A stretch of DNA of 64,000 bases from Urbifossiella sp046350095 (GCA_046350095.1 JAXMBA010000004.1:868001-932000); one strand, 5' to 3'. Positions 47,071-56,613 are shown, counted from the stretch's first letter. Made by a program: numbers and translations. Notes: generated by a model from the letters alone, not told the origin.

Positions 47071-47325
47071 TCAGTCGGCCCCGAGGTCCTCGACCCACCG
47101 CATCGACGGGTGCACCCGCTCATACTCGACGGCCAGGTGCGCGGCGACGATCCGCCGCACGGTCAGGGCGACGTGTCGGCTCGTGCCGGGCGAGCAGCGG
47201 GCGACGAACTCGTCGTCCGAGATGGGTTGGAAGCGGGTGTTGAAGTCCGCGTCGGTGCGGAGAATCCACAAGTAGCCGCACAGGCCGACGGCCGCGACCG
47301 CCACTTCAACGATCACCACGTCCAT
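47071..47325 (-). CDS. Small membrane-anchored protein of unknown function
   Basis: 84 residues. One hydrophobic helix at about 3-22 (VVIVEVAVAAVGLCGYLWIL) is followed by a soluble segment with CSPGTSRHVALTVRRIVA. No domain is recognised. It lies 27 bases downstream of the second lipoprotein gene and looks like the last gene of the DUF1559 operon. Small, but the position and the clear anchor support it. Confidence 0.6.
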   Translation of the reverse strand: MDVVIVEVAVAAVGLCGYLWILRTDADFNTRFQPISDDEFVARCSPGTSRHVALTVRRIVAAHLAVEYERVHPSMRWVEDLGAD

Positions 47326-47352
47326 CGCGTCGCCTTCGCCGGTCGGTTCAGT

Positions 47353-47871
47353 CTACCGGCCGTTCCGCTCCCGCTCGGCCCGTGCGTCGGCATCCACCCG
47401 CTCGTGTCGCGCCCTTCGGTCGGCCGCGAGCGGCGGCAGGCTCCAGCCACGGCCGCCGACTGCCGGGCGGACCACGACCACGTTCGATCCGGGGACGACC
47501 GTCGCCCGCAGTTCCGAGGTCGCGGCGTCGGAGTGTAGCCCGAACAGCCGGTCGTGACGGGCCGGGTCGGGGCAGTCGCACTCGTCCATCGGGAAGGCGT
47601 CGTTCGGCCAGAGCACGGTGACGACGTACTCCCCCGCCGGGGCACCGTCGCCCACCGTGTAGGTGGTGAGAGCGAACGAGCCGTCCGCCCGGCTGATGGC
47701 GACCGGGCGCTCCGTGCGATTGCGGTCGACGGGGTGGAACGCGACACGGGCGCCGCCGGCCGGGCGGTCGTACACCTCGACGCGCCCCACGACATCGTGA
47801 AGAACCGGGCGCGGTTGGCCGCCGCCGCAGCCGGCGGCGACCAACACGGCGAGGATCGGCAGGCGGGTCAT
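47353..47871 (-). CDS. Lipoprotein with carboxypeptidase-regulatory-like fold
   Basis: 172 residues. Lipobox VLVAAGC (Cys near residue 15). The mature part has the transthyretin/CarboxypepD-reg-like pattern of planctomycete lipoproteins: VVGRVEVYDRPAGGARVAFHP, then RADGSFALTTYTVGDGAPAGEY. The C-terminal 40 residues are charged and probably disordered. It lies six bases after another lipoprotein of the same fold and downstream of the DUF1559 gene. Function is unknown; likely outer-membrane-associated. Confidence 0.75.
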   Translation of the reverse strand: MTRLPILAVLVAAGCGGGQPRPVLHDVVGRVEVYDRPAGGARVAFHPVDRNRTERPVAISRADGSFALTTYTVGDGAPAGEYVVTVLWPNDAFPMDECDCPDPARHDRLFGLHSDAATSELRATVVPGSNVVVVRPAVGGRGWSLPPLAADRRARHERVDADARAERERNGR

Positions 47872-47877
47872 ACGGCG

Positions 47878-48303
47878 TCAGTCCAGCACGAACGGCGGCA
47901 AGGCGTTGTCGCCGCTCCTGACCGTCACCTTCTTGTCGCTCGCGGCCGGGTCGCCGTACTTCCCCTTCCAGGCGTCCACCTCCACGTCCAGCCCGCGCTT
48001 GTCCGTGCCCGCCTTGAGCAACTCGAAGGTCACGACGTAGTCGCCGGCCGGCGCCCCGTCGTTCGGGGCGGCCGTGCTGAGGGAGAACTTACCGTCCTGG
48101 CCGGTCGTGGCGCTCGGCACGAAATTCACCGCCCCCATGTCGAACTGGGGGTGGAACGACACCTTTACCCCGGCGGCCGCCTTCCCCTTGTAGGTGACGG
48201 TGCCGGACACCGGGTGGGTGCGCGGGGCGGAGATCCCGCCCCCGCACCCGGCCGCCGCCGCGGCGAGCGCGAGGGCGGCGAGGGCGCGGCTAGAAGTCGC
48301 CAA
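47878..48303 (-). CDS. Lipoprotein with carboxypeptidase-regulatory-like fold
   Basis: 141 residues with a signal peptide and lipobox ending AAAAAGC (Cys near residue 20). The beta-sandwich pattern HPVSGTVTYKGKAAAGVKVSF and GQDGKFSLSTAAPNDGAPAGDY matches the small lipoproteins that planctomycetes encode next to DUF1559 genes. Its start overlaps the end of the DUF1559 gene by 14 bases, implying translational coupling. The neighbour at 47353 has the same fold but different length and tail, so the pair may have arisen by duplication. Confidence 0.82.
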   Translation of the reverse strand: MATSSRALAALALAAAAAGCGGGISAPRTHPVSGTVTYKGKAAAGVKVSFHPQFDMGAVNFVPSATTGQDGKFSLSTAAPNDGAPAGDYVVTFELLKAGTDKRGLDVEVDAWKGKYGDPAASDKKVTVRSGDNALPPFVLD

Positions 48304-49399
48304 CGAGGTCCCCCTTGTTGCGGCTCCCGAGCGCCGCGTAGGTGGCCAGGTCGATACTCTGGCGGATGAACTTCACCGAGCCGTCGCCGAGCACGAAGTT
48401 GCACCCGCCCGTGTGGGTGCTGCGGAAGGCGAAGAGCGGGCTTGTGGCGAGGATGGTGTTCAGGGCCGTCGGGTCGGTGACGGTCCGGGCGTAGTACGGG
48501 CCGGACAGCGTGTTCATGGGCACCGTGGTTCGGCCCTCGGAGTAGTAGTCGCCGCCGCTGGACGCCCAGGCGACCGGCCCGCCCGACTCCACCGCGGTGG
48601 TGCCGATCGACACGCTGTTCACCGTGGTGGTGGTGTACCCCTTCAGGATGTTGTGCATGTCGCCGGCGGCGATCGTGTTGGAGAGCCCGTCGGTCACGGC
48701 GGAGAACTTGATCTTGAACGAGGTGTCGGGCTGCCACCAGGTCGGGTCGGCGACGTGCTTCGCGGCCAGGCCCTGGCCGGTCGCGTAGTCCATGCCGGCG
48801 TCCATGCACGAGATGAACAGGCCGTCAGACGGCGTGAACCCGTACGCCTGCCCCGTCTTGCAGACGTCGCCGGGCTGGGCGGGCGAGCGGCACACGCTGT
48901 TGCCGCGGCTCCACCCGTAGCTCGCGTAGTCGGCGAACACCGGGTTCGTCGGCTGCGGCATGGACGGGCACAGGAACGCCTTCAGCGGCCCGGTCTCGGT
49001 CGTCAGCTGGAAGTTCGTCTTGCCGCCGGCCACCCCGGGGGCGCCCGTGGACGTGGCCGCGAGGTTGCGGTTGAACTGGTTGTAGAGGGCGCTCTGCTCG
49101 ACGTACGGCAGCAGTTCGAAGGCCACCGGGTAGTGGCGGAAGCGGTAGAAGATGTTCTGCATGCCGGGGTTCGTGTCCTCGCACCCGCCGCCGCAGAAGC
49201 TCATGTTCGGGAGCACCCCCTGGCCGTCGTGGTAGCCGTGGACGGCGAGCCCGATCTGCTTCAGGTTGTTGGTGCACTGGGCGCGGGCGCCGGCCTCGCG
49301 GACCTTCTGAACCGCCGGCAGCAGCAGCCCGATGAGCACGGCGATGATGGCGATGACCACCAACAGTTCGATCAGAGTGAAGCCCGACTTACGTCTCAT
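48290..49399 (-). CDS. DUF1559 pseudopilin-like secreted protein
   Basis: 369 residues. The N-terminus MRRKSGFTLIELLVVIAII is a type IV pilin/type II secretion prepilin leader, with Gly-Phe cleavage-methylation site, Glu+5 and a long hydrophobic helix. It is followed by the DUF1559 body (AGARAQCTNNLKQIGLAVHGYHDGQG) and a C-terminal H-x-GGCNFVLGDGSVKF motif typical of this family. DUF1559 proteins are massively expanded in planctomycetes and are thought to be extracellular or pilus-like, but their roles are unproven. First gene of a four-gene unit with two lipoproteins and a small membrane protein. Confidence 0.95.
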   Translation of the reverse strand: MRRKSGFTLIELLVVIAIIAVLIGLLLPAVQKVREAGARAQCTNNLKQIGLAVHGYHDGQGVLPNMSFCGGGCEDTNPGMQNIFYRFRHYPVAFELLPYVEQSALYNQFNRNLAATSTGAPGVAGGKTNFQLTTETGPLKAFLCPSMPQPTNPVFADYASYGWSRGNSVCRSPAQPGDVCKTGQAYGFTPSDGLFISCMDAGMDYATGQGLAAKHVADPTWWQPDTSFKIKFSAVTDGLSNTIAAGDMHNILKGYTTTTVNSVSIGTTAVESGGPVAWASSGGDYYSEGRTTVPMNTLSGPYYARTVTDPTALNTILATSPLFAFRSTHTGGCNFVLGDGSVKFIRQSIDLATYAALGSRNKGDLVGDF

Positions 49400-49681
49400 G
49401 GGGCGTCTCCGGGAGTCCGGCCGCGTGCGGCGTGTTCCAAGGCGACGACGCCGGCCGGTGGCCGGCGCGGTGACGGTGAGGGTCAGAGCAGCTCTGGCAA
49501 GTCCGGTGCCGGCCCGATGTGCGCTGGAAATGGCTGGAAAACGCAGGCTGACGGCACGAGTCGCGGGGTCGCGTGGTCACGGGACGACCGGCGGCGAGCA
49601 CGCCGCGCCCGGCGGCCGGCTCAGCAGTCGATACACCTAAGCCGCACGGGCGGCCGCGCCGCCCACCCCGAGGGTTACCCG

Positions 49682-49891
49682 ATGACGTGGCACGACTCGC
49701 GCGAGGTCGGCGAACGGCTGTTCGAGAAGTTCGGCAAGCTGAATCCGCTGACGATGCGGTTCACCGACCTGCACAAGCACGTGCTGGCACTCGACGGCTT
49801 CGAGGGGAAGCCGGAGGCGTCCAAGGAGAAGCTGCTGGAGGCCATCCAGATGGCGTGGTACGAGGAGTGGCAGGACGAGTACGGCGAGTGA
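49682..49891 (+). CDS. iscX: Fe-S cluster assembly protein IscX
   Basis: 69 residues. The sequence MTWHDSREVGERLFEKFGKL, the central MRFTDLHKHVLAL and the C-terminal LEAIQMAWYEEWQDEY are diagnostic for IscX (YfhJ), a small acidic protein that binds iron and the cysteine desulfurase IscS and modulates Fe-S assembly. GAGGGT lies upstream of the ATG. The usual position is at the end of an isc operon after fdx, but no isc gene is nearby, so this copy stands alone. Confidence 0.95.
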   Translation: MTWHDSREVGERLFEKFGKLNPLTMRFTDLHKHVLALDGFEGKPEASKEKLLEAIQMAWYEEWQDEYGE

Positions 49892-49892
49892 C

Positions 49893-50912
49893 TCACGCCG
49901 GCGGCGTCGCCCGGCCGGCCGTGCGGCGGCGCGACACCCACACGCCCGCGAACACCAGCGGCAGCACGAACGGCAGCCACGGGCCGACCGCCACGCCGAC
50001 GAGCGCGATCCACTCGCCGACCGCTACCAGCAGGCTCCACGAGCTCCCGAACGTCGCCGCCACGCGGTCGCCGAACGTCGGCGGCGTCGGAGGCGGGTCG
50101 GCCGTCGGCGGGACGTAGTTCGCCTCCTCGCGCAGCTTCAGCGTCACCGTCGAGAACGCCGCCCTCGCCTCGATGTACTTCTGGCGGCCCTCGGCCTTCT
50201 CGATCTGCTCGCGGATCGGCAGCATCTGCCGGCGGATGGCCAGCGACTCCTCCACCGACCGGGCGCGCTCGGTCAGCAGTTTCAGGAGGTTTTCCTCCTC
50301 GGCCTTCAGGTGCTTCACGCGGATCTGGATGTCCACGAACTCGTCGGTCAGGTCGTCGGAATCGACCTTGTCGCGCTCGGGGACGCCGAGCGGCCGCAGC
50401 CCGGACATGAACGTGCGGAACTTGCCGGAGGGGACTTCGAGCTTGTACGTCGCGGTGCGCTTGCTGCCGGCGTCGCCGCGCGACTCGGAGCTGACGAGCC
50501 GGCCGCCGTTCGCTGCGAGCAACTCGTCGACCTGCTTGTCGGCGGCGTCGAGGCTCTTGACTACGAGGTCGAGCTGCGCGGTGTAGACGATCTTACGGTC
50601 GACCGGCTCGGCCTTCGGCTGCCCGGCGGGCACCGCGGGCGGCGCCTGCCCGGCGCCCTGCGCCTCGGCCTGCGCGCGGAAGAGGTCGGCATTCGCGGCC
50701 GGGGCGCTGGCCACACGGGCTTCCCCGCTCGTCGGCTTGATCGAGGAGCCGACGAATGAGAACGACGGCTTGGCGGCGCGATGGGCACTGGTCGCGAGGA
50801 AGACGCCCCCCAGGACCAGTACGACGATGGTCACGCCGATGACGACGAGGAACGGCCGCACCGACCCGCGGGCGGCGTCAGTGGGGCGGACGGGCGGCTC
50901 GGCGGGGGTCAC
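49893..50912 (-). CDS. DUF4349 membrane protein
   Basis: 339 residues from a GTG with GAGGGA eight bases upstream. A membrane helix at about 20-45 anchors the protein. The DUF4349 domain spans about 110-320: RKIVYTAQLDLVVKSLDAAD, VDSDDLTDEFVDIQIRVKHL, a coiled coil and a final membrane helix near 285-315. Function is unknown. It lies 38 bases downstream of the HEAT-like lipoprotein gene and is likely cotranscribed. Confidence 0.87.
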   Translation of the reverse strand: MTPAEPPVRPTDAARGSVRPFLVVIGVTIVVLVLGGVFLATSAHRAAKPSFSFVGSSIKPTSGEARVASAPAANADLFRAQAEAQGAGQAPPAVPAGQPKAEPVDRKIVYTAQLDLVVKSLDAADKQVDELLAANGGRLVSSESRGDAGSKRTATYKLEVPSGKFRTFMSGLRPLGVPERDKVDSDDLTDEFVDIQIRVKHLKAEEENLLKLLTERARSVEESLAIRRQMLPIREQIEKAEGRQKYIEARAAFSTVTLKLREEANYVPPTADPPPTPPTFGDRVAATFGSSWSLLVAVGEWIALVGVAVGPWLPFVLPLVFAGVWVSRRRTAGRATPPA

Positions 50913-50950
50913 GGGTCGTCCCTCGGCTGGGGGAATGGGGCGCCGCGGTT

Positions 50951-52471
50951 CTACGGCTTCTTGTCCTTCTTCTCCGTGTCGCGGATGGCCTTCACGGCGT
51001 CGTCGGTCAGTTTCTGCCAGTACTTCTTCTCTTCGTCGGTGGTGCCGCGGGTGCGGAGCCGCTCCACGGCCGGGATCGCCGCCTTACTCGTCGGGCCGAA
51101 CTGCACCAGCGTCGTGATGGCGGCGACGACCACGTCGGCGTCCTCGGCCGTCAGTGCCTTCACCACGTCGTCGATCTTGCGGGCCGCCGCCGGTCCCATG
51201 ATGCCGAGGACGTTCAGCGCCTGGAGCCGCGGGCCGACCTCCTTGTCGTTCGCGTACTTCGCCACGGCCGACAGGTTCTCGTCATTCAGTTCCTTCGGCT
51301 CGTACCGCATCAACACCAGCCGGGCCATGATCTCCACCTGCTTGTCGCGTTCGACCACGCCGGTCGGCGACGGCGTCTCGCCGGTCTTCGGCGCCGGGGC
51401 CGGGGCCAGCCGCTTCTTGATGCTGGCGACGTAGGCCGCGACCCGCTCCTCGGACCGCGGGGGGTCGGCCTTCAGTTCCTTCAGCGGCGGCGCCTTCGGG
51501 TCGCGCGGGGCGAGCGGCGGGCCGAGGATGACGAGCGACTGGTACGCCTCCATCCGCACCGGGGCGCTGTGGTCGGCGGCGAGCTTGAACAGCGCCTCCT
51601 GCGCCCGCGCGCTCGGGCCGGAGTGGTCGTTGAGGGCGATGCGGCCGAGGGTGAACGCGACGGACCGCCGCGTCTCGTAGGCGAAGTCGGTCATCGGCGG
51701 GCCGACGAGGTAGTTGACCGCCCCCTCGGCCTTCGACCCGAACGCGGCCAGCGTCTGGATGGCGTGGAGGCGGGCGCCGCCGCCGCTGGCCCCCTGCTCG
51801 GCGGCCAGGAACAGGATGCGGACGGCCTCCTTCACGTCCGCGTCCTTCTCCAGCCCGACGGCGCCGACGGCCTCGTACGCGCCGGCGCGGACGCCGGGGT
51901 CGCGCTCCTTGTCGGCGGTCATCCGTTCGAGCACCGCTTTGGGCCACTCCTTCTCCTTGCGGACGATCTCGGGGCCGAAGCCGGGGATGGTCCGCAGCGA
52001 CCGCTCGCGGACGGCCGGATCCAGGTCGCGGGTGTCGCGGATGGTTTCGGCGAGCGTGCGGCCGTTGATCGTCTTCGGCCATTCGGCCTTCACCGAGGTG
52101 CTGCCGCCCTTGTCCTTGTCTTTGTCCTTCAGCTCGGGCGGCGGGGGTGGGAAAGCGGGTGGCGGGACGGGCGGCTGTGCGGCGACCCCCTTCCCCGGGT
52201 CGGCCGGCATCGGCGCGACCGGCATCGGCCCAGTCATCGGCGCGGGCATCGGCCCGTAGGCGACGAACGGCGGGATCGGGCTCGGCGGCGTGGCTTCGGG
52301 CGCCGGCGCGGGGGGTGAAGGCTCTTTCGGCGGCGGCGTCACGTCGGGCGACGGGCGGGACGGGGCGGCTTCGGGTTCCGGGCCGGGGGCAGGCTGCGGC
52401 TTCTTCCCGCACCCGGCGAGCGTCATCAGGGCGGTGAGCAGGATGGTGCTGGCGGTGGTCGGACGGCGCAT
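50951..52471 (-). CDS. HEAT-like repeat lipoprotein
   Basis: 506 residues from the ATG at 52471. Lipobox MTLAGC (Cys near residue 21) is followed by a Pro-rich spacer of about 100 residues. The mature helical region (about 130-490) has repeated alpha-hairpins of HEAT/Armadillo type, such as YEAVGAVGLEKDADVKEAVR, RRSVAFTLGRIAL, RLQALNVLGIMGP and AAITTLVQFGP. HEAT solenoids bind other proteins. Its start overlaps the 3' end of the HAD gene by 46 bases. Ligand unknown. Confidence 0.85.
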   Translation of the reverse strand: MRRPTTASTILLTALMTLAGCGKKPQPAPGPEPEAAPSRPSPDVTPPPKEPSPPAPAPEATPPSPIPPFVAYGPMPAPMTGPMPVAPMPADPGKGVAAQPPVPPPAFPPPPPELKDKDKDKGGSTSVKAEWPKTINGRTLAETIRDTRDLDPAVRERSLRTIPGFGPEIVRKEKEWPKAVLERMTADKERDPGVRAGAYEAVGAVGLEKDADVKEAVRILFLAAEQGASGGGARLHAIQTLAAFGSKAEGAVNYLVGPPMTDFAYETRRSVAFTLGRIALNDHSGPSARAQEALFKLAADHSAPVRMEAYQSLVILGPPLAPRDPKAPPLKELKADPPRSEERVAAYVASIKKRLAPAPAPKTGETPSPTGVVERDKQVEIMARLVLMRYEPKELNDENLSAVAKYANDKEVGPRLQALNVLGIMGPAAARKIDDVVKALTAEDADVVVAAITTLVQFGPTSKAAIPAVERLRTRGTTDEEKKYWQKLTDDAVKAIRDTEKKDKKP

Positions 52472-53484
52472 GACGGCTCCTCGACTGCTCGGCCCCGTCG
52501 TTTTATAACGCGCAGCATACTCCCTCCGTTGGCCCGTACGCAACCGCGCCCGGGCGGGCCGACCGCCGTGCGGCCTCGGGCGACGCACTTCTGAGTGTCG
52601 CCCGAGGCCGCACGGCGGTCGGCCCGCCGAGTCACACCCCCACCGCCGTCCGCGCCGGGCGCGGCGCCCGGCCGCCACGGCGGCCGCCAGTCGTTCGCCT
52701 CCAACATGTCCGCCAGCTCGGCCAGCGACGGCACCGCCGTCTCCGGCCGGTAGGTGTACCGCGGCAGGTCGTCCGGCTTCGTGCCGCCGCTGAACACCAG
52801 CACCGTATGGAACCCCAGCTGCACGCCGCCCAGGATGTCCGTCTCCATCGTGTCGCCGACCATCACCGTCTCGTCGGTGCGGAGGCCGAGTTCCTTGCGG
52901 GCCGCGCGCATCATCACGGGGCTCGGCTTCCCCACGCTGAACGCCTTCACGCCCGTCGCCGTCTCCAGCATCGCCACCATCGCCCCGCACCCGGGTCGCA
53001 CCCCGGCCTGCGTCGGGCAGTTGGGGTCGAGGTTCGTGGCGATCAGTTTCGCGCCGCCGAGGATCATCCGCACCGCGGCCTCGACCTGCTCCAGGTTGAA
53101 CGTCCGCCCCTCGCCCACGACCACGTAGTCAGGGTCGTGATCGACCACGGCGTAGCCGTGCTGGTGGAGCGCGGTCAGCAGCCCCCCTTCCCCGATCACG
53201 AACGCGGTGCCCTCGGGCTTCTGCTGCGCCAGGAAGCGGGCCGTCGCCATGGCGCTGGTGAAGACGTGTTCCTCGCCCACGTCCACGCCCATGCGGGCGA
53301 GCTTGGCGGCCACGTCGCGGCGGGTGCGCTGGCTGTTGTTGGTGAGGAACAGGAACGGGATGTCGTTGTCGCGCAGGCCGGCGACGAACCGGTCGGCGCC
53401 GGGGATGAGCGCGGGGCCGCGGTAAAGGACGCCGTCCATGTCGATGAGGAACCCGAACCGCGGGCTGCTGCCGTTGCTGTGCAT
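52426..53484 (-). CDS. NagD-like HAD-superfamily phosphatase with unexplained C-terminal extension
   Basis: 352 residues from the ATG at 53484, with AGG upstream. HAD motif I is FLIDMDGVLY (Asp15, Asp17), motif II SxN is in LFLTNNSQRT, and motif IV is VMVGDTMETDI. The cap and body match NagD/PgpP-type phosphatases, whose usual length is 250-275. Residues after about 278 are a Gly/Arg/Ala-rich tail of some 75 residues with no relatives I know. Most of the tail is encoded by a 32-bp inverted repeat and the sequence beside it, and the frame runs 46 bases into the next gene. The tail may be non-functional read-through of intergenic DNA. Confidence 0.87.
   Translation of the reverse strand: MHSNGSSPRFGFLIDMDGVLYRGPALIPGADRFVAGLRDNDIPFLFLTNNSQRTRRDVAAKLARMGVDVGEEHVFTSAMATARFLAQQKPEGTAFVIGEGGLLTALHQHGYAVVDHDPDYVVVGEGRTFNLEQVEAAVRMILGGAKLIATNLDPNCPTQAGVRPGCGAMVAMLETATGVKAFSVGKPSPVMMRAARKELGLRTDETVMVGDTMETDILGGVQLGFHTVLVFSGGTKPDDLPRYTYRPETAVPSLAELADMLEANDWRPPWRPGAAPGADGGGGVTRRADRRAASGDTQKCVARGRTAVGPPGRGCVRANGGSMLRVIKRRGRAVEEPSCAVRPPPAPSCSPP
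52553..52628. repeat. 32-bp perfect inverted repeat inside the HAD open frame
   Basis: Arms 52553-52584 and 52597-52628 are exact reverse complements (GGCGGGCCGACCGCCGTGCG and continuing), with a 12-base loop. The stem is exceptionally long. It would normally be read as a factor-independent terminator or dispersed repeat between genes, but the HAD frame is open across it, encoding about residues 286-311. See findings. Confidence 0.85.
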
Positions 53485-53744
53485 GTCGCCTCGGAATACG
53501 TGCGAACCCGGCCGGCGGGGCCGGGGCGGAATCGAGAGGTCGAAGAGGGGGAGAACGACGAAGGGCAACGCAGTTGGCGTGCCGCGCCGCACCCTCCACG
53601 ACGGCCTGACACTAACCGCCGGCGTGGGCACGGGTTGGGCAGACGGCCCACGTTCGCCCCACGGCCCGAACGGCGGCGCGGGTGCGTAACCAGTAGGCAG
53701 CCCGGCGGGTGGAGGGCGTTAAGCCCGTGGGGGGCGCCGTGGCG

Positions 53745-55013
53745 TCACGGGCTGGGCACGGGAGCGGCGGGCCGGCCCTGCCACGGGCCGCATCCCTCGG
53801 CGGTGTACTCCAGCCCGGTCCGCGGCACCATCGTCTCGCCCGGCTGACTGGCCGGCGGCGTCCGCCGCCACGGCACGCCTCCCACGGCCGCCTGCCGGCC
53901 GACGCCGAACAGGAGGCGCATCTCCTCCTTCTTGAACGTCATGCTCCCGGGCTCGATCTTCAGCGTCGTCGGCACGGCGTTCAGGTGGAAGTTCGCCCCG
54001 GTCACCGCGCACAACGCGTACATCTTGTACGCACTCTCGCGGAACAGGGCGTACATCGTGTTCGACACCGACGCCGCCAGCACCTTCAGGAACCGCGGGC
54101 TCTCGTCGAGCGGGTCGCGGTAGATCTTCCCGGACGCGATGACGTACACGTTCGACGTCGGCGGCAGACCGCGCGGCGTCTGGATGAACGCCTGGATGAC
54201 GTTCCCGGCGTCCACGTGCATCTCGCGGTAGCGGACGCCGTTCAGCTCGATGTCGAACTCGACCGGCGGCATGAACCCCGGGATCGAGCAGGACGCGACC
54301 AGGATCTTGTTCACCAGCTCGCGGGCGTCCGGCCGGCCGCTCGTCGCCACCGCCCCCACGTCCCACACCACGGCCCGCTGCGTCGTCAGGCTGACGGTCG
54401 CGACGAACAGCCGGCGGCCGGCCCGGTGGGCGGCGCACATGTCCTGGAACGCCTGCTCGTCGAGGTTCCGCTCCAGCAGTTCGCGGAGCGGGGCGGAGCT
54501 GGCCAGGCCGCGGTTGAACAGCAGCCCGCGGACCGGCTGGAATTTGAGGATGTCGCGCTGCTCGACGTTGTTGAACTCGCGGGCGAGGCGGGCGTCGTAC
54601 TGCGGCCCCAGGTACGCCATCGCCGCGATGAGGGCGCCGCTGCTGATGCCGGTGACGACGTCGAACTGCGGGCGGCTGCCGTTCTCCGTCCACCCGCACA
54701 GGACGCCGGCGACGTAGGCGCCGTACTTGCCGCCGCCGGAGATGACCAGGATGTTCTGCGCCCGGCCGGGGGCCGGGGCCGGCATGGTCCCGTTGCCGAA
54801 CACGGACGCGAGGCCATCGGACAGGGTGGTGTCCGGGTCGGGGTACGGGTCGGGCGGTGCGACGCGGTTGTACCAGCTGCTGTCGAGGAGGTTGGTCGGC
54901 GGGTTGGTGAACGACCGGGGGGTGCAGCCGACCGCCGCCGCGAGGGCGACGACCATCGCCGCGGCGAACAGGTCCGGCAGCCGCGGCCGGCGGCCGCGGG
55001 TCGTGATCGGCAT
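53745..55013 (-). CDS. Patatin-like phospholipase lipoprotein
   Basis: 422 residues from the ATG at 55013, with a G-rich site upstream. Signal peptide with lipobox AAVGC (Cys near residue 29). The patatin domain begins at about 90: oxyanion motif ISGGGKYGAYVAG, nucleophile GISSG (GxSxG), and the catalytic Asp in HVDAGN (DxG/A). The body RGLLFNRGLASSAPLREL also fits the family. It is probably a membrane-associated lipid acyl hydrolase in the periplasm. The C-terminal 40 residues are Pro-rich and disordered. Confidence 0.9.
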   Translation of the reverse strand: MPITTRGRRPRLPDLFAAAMVVALAAAVGCTPRSFTNPPTNLLDSSWYNRVAPPDPYPDPDTTLSDGLASVFGNGTMPAPAPGRAQNILVISGGGKYGAYVAGVLCGWTENGSRPQFDVVTGISSGALIAAMAYLGPQYDARLAREFNNVEQRDILKFQPVRGLLFNRGLASSAPLRELLERNLDEQAFQDMCAAHRAGRRLFVATVSLTTQRAVVWDVGAVATSGRPDARELVNKILVASCSIPGFMPPVEFDIELNGVRYREMHVDAGNVIQAFIQTPRGLPPTSNVYVIASGKIYRDPLDESPRFLKVLAASVSNTMYALFRESAYKMYALCAVTGANFHLNAVPTTLKIEPGSMTFKKEEMRLLFGVGRQAAVGGVPWRRTPPASQPGETMVPRTGLEYTAEGCGPWQGRPAAPVPSP

Positions 55014-55156
55014 GTCGCCCCCAGAGAGTCCCCCGGGGCGGGGGATACCGCGGCCCCGGCGGCGGGTCAAGGCGAGAGTACGAGGCCGCCCGACTCGCCG
55101 GGCCGGGCGCGACTTCCTACGATAACGAGTCTCACCCGAGCCCCCGGAGCCGAGCC

Positions 55157-55420
55157 ATGAAGAAGGGTATCCACCCGAACTACCGCCCGGTCGTGTTCCA
55201 CGACGTGTCGGCGAACGTGTCCATCCTCACGCGGTCCTGCGTCGAGACCGACGAGACGATCAAGCACACCGACGGCAACGAGTACCCGCTGTACAAGGTC
55301 GAAATCTCGAGCGCCAGCCACCCATTCTTCACCGGCAAGATGAAGTTCGTGGACACCACCGGCCGCGTCGAGAAGTTCCAGAACAAGTACAAGAAGGTCG
55401 GCTACGGGCAGAAGAAGTAA
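55157..55420 (+). CDS. rpmE: 50S ribosomal protein L31 type B
   Basis: 87 residues. MKKGIHPNYRPVVFHD and the central ASHPFFTGKMKFVDTTGR are diagnostic of the type B (Cys-free) bL31, used in many bacteria when zinc is short. The zinc-binding CxxC pairs of type A are absent. It is followed by prfA after a large hairpin, an arrangement common in bacteria and here separated by 128 bases. Confidence 0.97.
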   Translation: MKKGIHPNYRPVVFHDVSANVSILTRSCVETDETIKHTDGNEYPLYKVEISSASHPFFTGKMKFVDTTGRVEKFQNKYKKVGYGQKK

Positions 55421-55440
55421 GCCGGCGGTTCGGCCAGGCA

Positions 55441-55523
55441 TTTTTGACAGGATAACAGGATGAGCAGGATGCCGAACCGAGCAAGGGTTCGGCACCCTGC
55501 TCGTCCTGTTGTCCTATCAAAAG
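55441..55523. repeat. Long hairpin between rpmE and prfA
   Basis: Arms 55441-55478 and 55486-55523 pair over 38 positions on the plus-strand RNA: 33 Watson-Crick and three G-U pairs, with two A-C mismatches, around a 7-base loop. The left arm begins TTTTTGACAGGATAACAGGA, which resembles a GACAGGATTAACAGGAT-type dispersed repeat that I recall from several bacterial phyla. It lies 26 bases before the prfA ATG and could terminate or attenuate transcription from rpmE. Confidence 0.75.
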
Positions 55524-55548
55524 TCTTCTCGCCCCTGGGACGGCACCC

Positions 55549-56613
<1,065 letters not shown>

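Noticed and set aside
49389..49601. 70-codon minus-strand frame upstream of the DUF1559 gene
   Set aside because: No ribosome-binding site, no domain, and it overlaps the DUF1559 start region. The 282-base gap is better read as leader and promoter DNA, although no clear promoter was found.
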